This document shows positions 5,042 through 9,988 of a stretch of 9,988 bases of DNA, one piece after another; position 1 is the stretch's first letter; every line of letters starts with the position of its first letter. Position numbers and translations under genes: made by a program. A model generated the notes under the pieces. It was not told where the DNA came from, made no database searches, and worked only from the letters and a program-made list of their open reading frames with translations. The stretch is from Cyclobacteriaceae bacterium. Lineage in GTDB: Bacteria > Bacteroidota > Bacteroidia > Cytophagales > Cyclobacteriaceae. The stretch covers positions 1-9,988 of the forward strand of contig VFKK01000242.1 in NCBI GenBank assembly GCA_009885605.1, in the 5' to 3' direction.

Positions 5042-7531
5042 TCAAGTTTTTCTCCTAACACCTCTTACAGCTTCAGCACCGATGGGATCATCCGGCCATT
5101 CGTGCTTCGGATAGCGTCTTTTCAATTCTTTTCTGACTTCAAAATAACCATTTTGCCAGAAGCTTTTCAGATCCTGAGTCAATTGAACAGATTTGTATCC
5201 GGGACTTAGGAGTTCGATCAAAACCGGGATCTTTCCTCCATTCACTCTTGGCGTTTCCAACAATCCAAAAAGCTCCTGAAGTCGAACTGAAAGGAGGGGA
5301 GTTTCACCATCTGGCTTGTATTCAATTTGGATTTGGCTGCCTGAAGGAACTTGCAAATGCTTTGGAACCAATTGATTCAAAAACTTCTGTTGATCAAATT
5401 CAAGACTGTTTTCCAGGATTTGAACAAGATTTAATTTCTTCAAATCTTCATTCTTTTGAATGTTTTGAAGATAAGGCTCCAGCCAGGTTTCAGGAGTTTC
5501 ACAAAGGATTGCAACGGTCCATTCAGGCCAATTCTGATCAGGATTCCATTTTTTCAGAGACTGAACCCTATGAATTAATTGAATAACATCTTCATTAAAA
5601 TCAAGCAAAAGATCTCCGTCCTCTACAATTGCTTCAAGGATTGCAGATTTGGCATCAGCCTGAACCACTTTTTGAAGTGGCCGTGTTCCCAAAATAATTG
5701 CTCCGATTCGGATTTCTGTATGAGCCAAAAGGCCGCCTTTCTTCCGATCCCATTTTAGGACTTCCTTCATTTTCAGAAGAGGGGCCAAATCCTTGGGATT
5801 CAAAGGTGCTGCCATCCATATTTTACCCATGCCTTCCCTCGCATCGAGATGAGCGACTGCCAGCCAGGATTCATGCGCCAAATCATCCCTATGACCAATC
5901 TGAGCAATTTTTCCATTTGCAAGCTGGAATTGAGCATTGTTGCCGGGTCGAGCTGCAGCTATTCTTTCAGGATAAGCATACGCCAATAGTAGTCCGGTTT
6001 GCCAAGGATCAGCTGGTGTATTCTCAGGCTTAATATCAAACATCCTTCTATAACTCGAAGCTACTTTATCAATCTTTTTGATTCTTGTGATGCTCGCTCC
6101 GCGATCTCTGAACCGCCGCAAAGCTTCAAGTCTAAGGTTCAAATCAACTCCTGAATCAGCCGGGAGCGGATCTCTTTCTTCCAAAATTGCAGCGATGTCA
6201 GTTCCCAATCCCAATTGATTAAGCTTCTTAGCAAAAATCAGCATGTGCGCTATTCTCGGATGGCAAGGCAGCTGATGAATTTCTTTCCCTTGACTTGTAA
6301 GCTGACCGTCCACAATGGCATCGATTGTTTCCAGCGTTTTTTCTGCCAAAGCCAACGTGCCGGTAGGGGGAGGAGTGAGCCAGGTCATGGATCGAATTTC
6401 CTGTTTTCCCCAAGCTTTCATATCCAGTACCAAACCTGTCAAATCAGCCTCCATCAATTCCGGAGTACGGTATTCATTTAATTGAGCCTGAGTTGCTTTA
6501 CTCCAGAGTCTGTAGCTATGACCTGCAGTCAATCGCCCGGCGCGACCACTTCTTTGGTCCGCAGAGTCTTTGCTGATTCTATGAAGAACCAGTCTTGAAA
6601 GTCCAGATCTCGGGTCAAATTTAGAGGATTTGGCAAAGCCAGAATCAACGACAACTTTCACCCCCTCGATCGTCAATGAAGTCTCGGCAATGTCCGTGGA
6701 AAGGACAATTTTCCTCATTCCTGATGGATGAGGTAAGATTGCACGGTTTTGTTCTAATGGTGAAAGCTGTCCAAAAAGCGGGACAATTATGTCTTCTGGA
6801 AGTGCTCTTCGCAGGATTTCTTCTGCTTTTTTGATTTCTCCCTGACCGGGAAGAAACACCAGAAAATCACCTTCGTGTTTTTTGGTAAGTGGGATAATTT
6901 GTCTCGCGGTGTCTTCCCCAATTGCAAACTCGTCCGCCTCGTACAAGTAATTCACTTCAACCGGATATTGACGGCCTTTACTTTCGATTACTTTGGCACC
7001 AAGCAACTCGGATAAAACTGCGGAATCAATCGTTGCAGACATTAGCAGGATTCTCAAGTCTGGTCTCAGCACTTGCTGCACCTCTCTGGTAAGTGCCAAA
7101 GCAACTTCCGCATGAAGATTTCGCTCATGGAATTCATCAAAAATGATCAATCCCACATTCTCTAAGGCATTGTCAGAATGAAGCATTCTGGTCAAGATGC
7201 CCTCTGTGATGACTTCGAGTCTTGTGTTTTTGGAAATTGCGGACTCAAACCGAATCCGGTAACCGATCAAATCCCCCAATTCCGTTCCGGTCATGGAAGC
7301 CATTCTTTGGGCAATTGTTTTCGTTGCAAGTCTCCTTGGCTCCAGCATGATAATTTTCTTTCCCGCCAGCCAAGGCTCATTTAACAAGACAAGTGGGAGC
7401 AAAGTACTTTTCCCTGCTCCGGGAGGTGCTTGGATAATGAGAGAATTCGAGTTGGAGAAGTGATTTTTGACCTGTGGGATAATCTCCGCGACGGGCAGGT
7501 CAAAGGAAAAGGGATTGAAATCTTGAAGCAT
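5042..7531 (-). CDS. hrpB: ATP-dependent helicase HrpB
   Basis: The protein has 829 residues, the usual length for HrpB, a DEAH/DExH-box helicase of superfamily 2. All core motifs are present in order: Walker A APPGAGKS (35-42), motif Ia LEPRRLA (63-69), motif II DEFH (132-135), motif III SAT (165-167), STDIAETSLTI (278-288), and motif VI QRSGRAGR (326-333). A ratchet/HA2-type helical region follows. The HrpB-specific C-terminal part holds the blocks GHRDDLAHESWLAVAHLDAR, SVRLQELFGLLETPRVNGGK, PVLIELLSPG and RKELKRRYPKHEWPDDP, which separate it from HrpA. HrpB is presumed to act on RNA; its cellular job is not well defined and it is dispensable where tested. No truncation or lost motif is visible. 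It is transcribed away from the DUF2911 terminator, and the start ATG at 7531 follows a TAGTTTTG box by only 7 bp. Confidence 0.97.
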   Translation of the reverse strand: MLQDFNPFSFDLPVAEIIPQVKNHFSNSNSLIIQAPPGAGKSTLLPLVLLNEPWLAGKKIIMLEPRRLATKTIAQRMASMTGTELGDLIGYRIRFESAISKNTRLEVITEGILTRMLHSDNALENVGLIIFDEFHERNLHAEVALALTREVQQVLRPDLRILLMSATIDSAVLSELLGAKVIESKGRQYPVEVNYLYEADEFAIGEDTARQIIPLTKKHEGDFLVFLPGQGEIKKAEEILRRALPEDIIVPLFGQLSPLEQNRAILPHPSGMRKIVLSTDIAETSLTIEGVKVVVDSGFAKSSKFDPRSGLSRLVLHRISKDSADQRSGRAGRLTAGHSYRLWSKATQAQLNEYRTPELMEADLTGLVLDMKAWGKQEIRSMTWLTPPPTGTLALAEKTLETIDAIVDGQLTSQGKEIHQLPCHPRIAHMLIFAKKLNQLGLGTDIAAILEERDPLPADSGVDLNLRLEALRRFRDRGASITRIKKIDKVASSYRRMFDIKPENTPADPWQTGLLLAYAYPERIAAARPGNNAQFQLANGKIAQIGHRDDLAHESWLAVAHLDAREGMGKIWMAAPLNPKDLAPLLKMKEVLKWDRKKGGLLAHTEIRIGAIILGTRPLQKVVQADAKSAILEAIVEDGDLLLDFNEDVIQLIHRVQSLKKWNPDQNWPEWTVAILCETPETWLEPYLQNIQKNEDLKKLNLVQILENSLEFDQQKFLNQLVPKHLQVPSGSQIQIEYKPDGETPLLSVRLQELFGLLETPRVNGGKIPVLIELLSPGYKSVQLTQDLKSFWQNGYFEVRKELKRRYPKHEWPDDPIGAEAVRGVRRKT

Positions 7532-7538
7532 GCGTATG

Positions 7539-7546
7539 CAAAACTA
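7539..7546 (-). promoter_or_regulatory. TAGTTTTG box, possible -7 element of hrpB
   Basis: On the minus strand the sequence TAGTTTTG matches the Bacteroidota -7 consensus TAnnTTTG perfectly and ends 7 bp before the hrpB ATG. It overlaps the end of the T-tract of the DUF2911 terminator. No TTG is found at the expected 17-23 nt upstream, because that DNA is the terminator hairpin. If it is used, hrpB mRNA would be leaderless or nearly so. Confidence 0.35.
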
Positions 7547-7576
7547 AAAAAGCCACGAGGATAATTCCCCGTGGCT
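7545..7576 (-). terminator. Intrinsic terminator after the DUF2911 gene
   Basis: Read on the minus strand, AGCCACGGGG pairs with CCTCGTGGCT (ten pairs, one of them G-U) around the 6-nt loop AATTAT, followed by TTTTTTAG. It lies 23 bp after the DUF2911 stop codon and closes the 9345-7600 transcription unit just before hrpB. Confidence 0.9.
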
Positions 7577-7599
7577 CCAAATAAAATGGAATAGCTTAA

Positions 7600-8115
7600 T
7601 TAACCTCCGATTTTGGCAGCTGCTTTTGCATACTCCCAACGAATCTCAAAGCCGTCAGGCTTCACTTCGTAAACCAATCTTTCTTCCATAGTGGAAGTCT
7701 GCTGAGAAGGAACACTTACTCTCAATGCATCTTCTTTCGCGTCATACGTATATGAACCCCACTGCTTAGCTACTTTGTTAAATATCATGGTAGACTGAGT
7801 TTCTCCAGGAATGATAAAGAAGCTGTAAGTACCGGCTGCTAATTTCTGTCCCTGAATTGTAATCTCTTTAGAAGTAGTGAAGGTAGTTGCATCATCTGCA
7901 CCTGCTCTCCAAACCTGACCCAAAGGAACCAAATCTCCCCAAATCGTTCTGCCTTTTACAGCAGGGCTGCTGTAATTGATTGTAATTTTGGAACCTGCGA
8001 CAGTACCTTCAGCTTTCTTGGCCGGACTTGCTTTTTCCTGCGCAAGAGCTGCAAAACCTACAAATGCTGTTAAGGCAAATGCAAAGAGTGCTTTTTTGAA
8101 ATTCATTGTTTTCAT
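7600..8115 (-). CDS. DUF2911 secreted protein
   Basis: The protein has 171 residues. A signal peptide covers residues 1-26 (NFKK, then ALFAFALTAFVGFAALAQ), so it is exported to the periplasm or beyond. The rest is a full DUF2911 domain: SPAVKGRTIWGDLVPLGQVW (50-69), RAGADDATTFT (70-80), a strand pair ITIQGQKLAAGTYSFFIIPG (85-104), IFNKVAKQWGSYTYD (111-125), DALRVSVP (129-136) and EERLVYEV (144-151). DUF2911 proteins are widespread in Bacteroidota as small secreted beta-rich proteins; no biochemical role is established. Two in-frame ATGs (8115 and 8106) could serve; both keep the signal peptide, and the outer one is taken here. It follows the Gfo/Idh/MocA gene by 81 bp with no terminator between, so read-through is possible, and it ends at a strong terminator. 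Confidence 0.93.
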   Translation of the reverse strand: MKTMNFKKALFAFALTAFVGFAALAQEKASPAKKAEGTVAGSKITINYSSPAVKGRTIWGDLVPLGQVWRAGADDATTFTTSKEITIQGQKLAAGTYSFFIIPGETQSTMIFNKVAKQWGSYTYDAKEDALRVSVPSQQTSTMEERLVYEVKPDGFEIRWEYAKAAAKIGG

Positions 8116-8196
8116 TATTAAAGATTTTGTTTTTGAAATTTAAGATTTGTGTTGTTTTTCTAATGTCTCAAAACTGACAATTCTCCTTAAAGGTTG

Positions 8197-9345
8197 TTAA
8201 ATTTTCACCCAAGCCTGTTTTTTATGGCTTTCGATGATTCTTTCACCAATAATCAACTCTCTCAATCCACTTGCAAAAGTTGGGAAAGAAGGACTTTCAG
8301 GTTGCTTTCCTTGAAGGACAGCAGCATATACTTCTTTAAACATCTGCTTGGAAGTGTCAGGGAATCCCTCATTATGTCCGCCAGGGAAACTAACCAAAGC
8401 TGAAGCCTCAGGATGGAGCAAGGAAGGGTCTTTCATCAAAGACTCATTAGCCTTCTCTCTTTTTCCGATCCAAAGTTCGTTAGGTCGCTCAGAATTGAAT
8501 TCGAAATTGGATTTTGAACCGGAGATCTCAATGTTCAATCGATTCTTTCTTCCGGCACTTACCTGAGAAACTGTAATAGAACCTTTTGAACCATTATCAA
8601 AGCGAAGCAGGACCGAAGCATGATCTTCTGTATTAATTGGAACTTCCTGATAATCTGACATATCAAGCATCTTGCCTGAATACGTTTCGATCGCTTTCAA
8701 AGGCTTTAATCTGGTTTTGTGAACTGTGGAGAAATCCGCCATTACCTCAGTGATTTTCAACCCTGTTACGTATTCTGTAATGTCCAATAAATGGGATCCG
8801 ATATCCGCAATCGCTCGGCTGTCGCCAGATTTGTCCGGCTCCAATCTCCAGTTGTAATCAGTTTGTAAAAACAGCCAATCCTGAAGATATGAACCCATTA
8901 CAGAGTACACTTGGCCCAATTCGCCTTTCTCGCGCATGGTCTTCATCTGTCTGACCATCGGATAGTAGCGCAGGTTAAAGTGGACAGCGTTTACCAGACC
9001 TTTTTCGGCAGCGATTTTCACTAATTCTTCCGCTTCATCGATTCGAACTGCCAAAGGCTTTTCGCAGATTACATGCTTTCCTGCTAGCAAAACAGCTTTT
9101 GCCTGGGCAAAATGAAGGAAATTCGGAGTGCAAATATGGACTATATCGATGTTTGATTGCTTCAGCATCTCATCAAAAGTATAGGCATTCGGAATGCCCA
9201 GAATTCTGGCTTTTTCATCTGCCAAAGCCTGATTTACTTCAACAAGGGCAATTACTTCTACATTAGGGATTCTTCGAAGTGCTTCAAGATGAGCGGGTCC
9301 GATAAAGCCGGTACCAACGATTGCAGCATTGATAGTTTGGGACAT
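8197..9345 (-). CDS. Gfo/Idh/MocA-family NAD(P)-dependent oxidoreductase
   Basis: The protein has 382 residues, typical for the family, and no signal peptide, so it is cytoplasmic. An N-terminal Rossmann fold carries GTGFIG (11-16) for the dinucleotide. ICTPNFLH (71-78) and the family hallmark EKP (95-97), whose Lys acts in catalysis, follow. The C-terminal domain has FNLRYYP (123-129), YLQDWL (153-158), DYNWR (163-167) and DIGSHLLD (181-188), where D181 and H185 fit the DxGxH active-site pattern. The likely role is oxidation or reduction at a ring carbon of a sugar, inositol or related compound; the substrate cannot be read from the sequence. The start at 9345 gives the Rossmann strand at once, so it is secure. 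It is divergent from the DoxX gene and upstream of the DUF2911 gene. Confidence 0.93.
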   Translation of the reverse strand: MSQTINAAIVGTGFIGPAHLEALRRIPNVEVIALVEVNQALADEKARILGIPNAYTFDEMLKQSNIDIVHICTPNFLHFAQAKAVLLAGKHVICEKPLAVRIDEAEELVKIAAEKGLVNAVHFNLRYYPMVRQMKTMREKGELGQVYSVMGSYLQDWLFLQTDYNWRLEPDKSGDSRAIADIGSHLLDITEYVTGLKITEVMADFSTVHKTRLKPLKAIETYSGKMLDMSDYQEVPINTEDHASVLLRFDNGSKGSITVSQVSAGRKNRLNIEISGSKSNFEFNSERPNELWIGKREKANESLMKDPSLLHPEASALVSFPGGHNEGFPDTSKQMFKEVYAAVLQGKQPESPSFPTFASGLRELIIGERIIESHKKQAWVKI

Positions 9346-9372
9346 GGGTTTAGGGTTTTATTAACAAAACAA

Positions 9373-9400
9373 TTGGACCGAAGATAAATAAATAATTTTC
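9373..9400 (+). promoter_or_regulatory. Candidate promoter of the DoxX gene
   Basis: TTG at 9373-9375, 17 nt, then TAATTTTC at 9393-9400, which matches TAnnTTTG at five of six fixed positions. It lies 71 bp before the preferred ATG at 9472, in the divergent region shared with the Gfo/Idh/MocA gene. The leader it would give contains a 6-bp inverted repeat (AGATGC 9402-9407 with GCATCT 9424-9429), too weak to call a riboswitch. Confidence 0.35.
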
Positions 9401-9471
9401 AAGATGCAGGCCTGAAAACGCAAGCATCTCATTAAAAAACCGTGAAATTGAACCCAAATGTTCAGCTTTCT

Positions 9472-9924
9472 ATGAAAACTATCTCTAAACTCTACCAAAT
9501 CAGGCTATTAAATCCTGCCCTTCTATTGATTCGAATTTGGCTGGGAACAGTCATGATAATACATTCTGGTACCTATCTATTCGAAGGCAAAGTATCTGAA
9601 CTGGCGACTTTCCTGGAATCTTTGAATTGGCCATTTCCATTAATTATGGCCTATGCTTCGCAAATTGCCGAGTTTTGGGCGGCGATTTTAATTTTGCTTG
9701 GAATAAGGTTGGGAGCTTGGGTGATGGTATTTACTTTGGGAATCGCTGTTCTTTTTGCCCATTCAGGAAAAATCTATTCGGAAGCGGAATTGCCTTTCAA
9801 TTACTTTTTGATGAGCATGGTGCTTTTATTGGCGGGTTGTGGAAAACCAAATTTGGATGAGTATTTGTTCAAAAAATTCAATATGATTATCCGCAATTCT
9901 GCCAGTAAGGTGAAAATGAGGTGA
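9472..9924 (+). CDS. DoxX-family membrane protein
   Basis: A protein of 150 residues from the ATG at 9472. The frame is open back to a GTG at 9442, but MKTISKLYQ at 9472 is the more natural start, just before the first membrane helix. Four hydrophobic segments fit the DoxX four-helix fold: about 15-33 (PALLLIRIWLGTVMIIHSG), 56-77 (LIMAYASQIAEFWAAILILL), 80-97 (LGAWVMVFTLGIAVLFA) and 111-123 (YFLMSMVLLLAGC). The family landmarks RIWLGTVMIIHSG (21-33), QIAEF (64-68) and a small-residue helix end before the C-terminal cytoplasmic tail are present. DoxX proteins in bacteria are poorly characterised inner-membrane proteins, some linked to thiol or redox stress. The basic tail from about 134 is not recognised. 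The last codons overlap the left arm of an inverted repeat. Confidence 0.85.
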   Translation: MKTISKLYQIRLLNPALLLIRIWLGTVMIIHSGTYLFEGKVSELATFLESLNWPFPLIMAYASQIAEFWAAILILLGIRLGAWVMVFTLGIAVLFAHSGKIYSEAELPFNYFLMSMVLLLAGCGKPNLDEYLFKKFNMIIRNSASKVKMR

Positions 9925-9941
9925 GAAAATGGCGGATAATC
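9885..9941. repeat. 10-bp perfect inverted repeat across the end of the DoxX gene
   Basis: GATTATCCGC (9885-9894) is the exact reverse complement of GCGGATAATC (9932-9941); the loop is 37 nt and contains the DoxX stop codon. The left arm lies in coding sequence and the right arm in non-coding sequence. No T-run follows, so it is not an ordinary terminator. It may be chance, or an arm copied into the repeat-like DNA that follows. Confidence 0.45.
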
Positions 9942-9970
9942 GTCCACAGACTACGGTCGACTGACCACAG
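9942..9970. repeat. Degenerate short-word repeat region after the DoxX gene
   Basis: This stretch is built from related short words: CCACAG occurs at 9944-9949 and again at 9965-9970, and between them lies ACTACGGTCGACTGA with the palindrome GTCGAC. On the minus strand it reads as variations on CTGTGGAC, CTGTGGTC and GTCGACCGT. No open frame covers it, and its higher GC sets it apart from the AT-rich spacers elsewhere here. The window stops before its extent can be seen. Confidence 0.4.
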
Positions 9971-9988
9971 TTGCTGCTTTTGAACTTC

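Noticed and set aside
5011..5051. Possible bidirectional terminator at the hrpB convergent junction (CCTTG 5011-5015 with CAAGG 5026-5030, and CTTGA with TCAAG before a five-T run).
   Set aside because: Stems are only 5 bp with long loops, and the best one lies within coding sequence; too weak to call.
5248..6033. Two open frames of about 110 codons on the plus strand inside hrpB (5248-5586 and 5698-6033).
   Set aside because: They lie fully antisense to a well-conserved helicase gene, have no recognisable domain and contain the odd composition expected of an antisense shadow.
9402..9429. AGATGC/GCATCT inverted repeat in the DoxX leader as a riboswitch or operator.
   Set aside because: A 6-bp stem with a 16-nt loop is expected by chance in a spacer of this size and matches no known RNA motif.
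9442..9471. GTG at 9442 as the start of the DoxX gene.
   Set aside because: It adds ten polar residues not expected before the first DoxX helix; the ATG at 9472 is more natural.
1..9988. Mobile elements, CRISPR arrays, tRNA or rRNA genes.
   Set aside because: No transposase or integrase frame, no regularly spaced repeats and no tRNA-like cloverleaf or rRNA sequence were seen; the gaps are too short for most of these.

Overview
The window looks like a chromosomal stretch from a Bacteroidota bacterium, most likely order Cytophagales (an Algoriphagus or Cyclobacteriaceae-type genome). Reasons: a DUF2911 secreted protein and a DUF2752-TM2 gene pair, both common there; moderate-to-low GC; AT-rich leaders with no Shine-Dalgarno sequence in front of any start codon; and several sequences resembling the Bacteroidota promoter (TTG, 17-23 nt, TAnnTTTG). 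The taxonomic call is inference from protein families and signals, not from a marker gene.

Layout. 1-1127 (minus): an exported TolB/PD40-type beta-propeller protein, followed 12 bp downstream by the N-terminus of an exported SMP-30/gluconolactonase-like protein that runs off the left edge. 1178-2260 (plus, divergent): an MpaB/Lcp-type (DUF2236) putative haem oxygenase. 2369-3041 (plus): a small DUF2752 membrane protein overlapping by 8 bp a TM2-domain membrane protein, closed by a strong intrinsic terminator at 3060-3087. 3098-3808 (minus): a protein that would normally be called hypothetical but carries the signature of a Vms1-like release factor (VLRF1), including the GxxQ catalytic motif. 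3857-5041 (plus): a HEAT-like helical protein and an unrecognised 207-residue protein. 5042-7531 (minus): ATP-dependent helicase HrpB, whose stop codon abuts that of the preceding plus-strand gene. 7600-9345 (minus): a Gfo/Idh/MocA oxidoreductase followed by the DUF2911 protein, ending in an intrinsic terminator just upstream of hrpB. 9472-9924 (plus): a DoxX-family membrane protein, followed by a short run of degenerate repeat-like DNA at the right edge.

There is no sign of prophage, transposon, CRISPR array or RNA gene, and no gap between genes exceeds 110 bases. Most of the window is housekeeping or conserved-hypothetical content. The point most worth following is the VLRF1-like protein, which suggests a peptidyl-tRNA hydrolase of the ribosome-associated quality-control type in a Bacteroidota genome. 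The next is the MpaB-family protein, which keeps the exact haem-pocket residue spacing of the rubber oxygenase Lcp.
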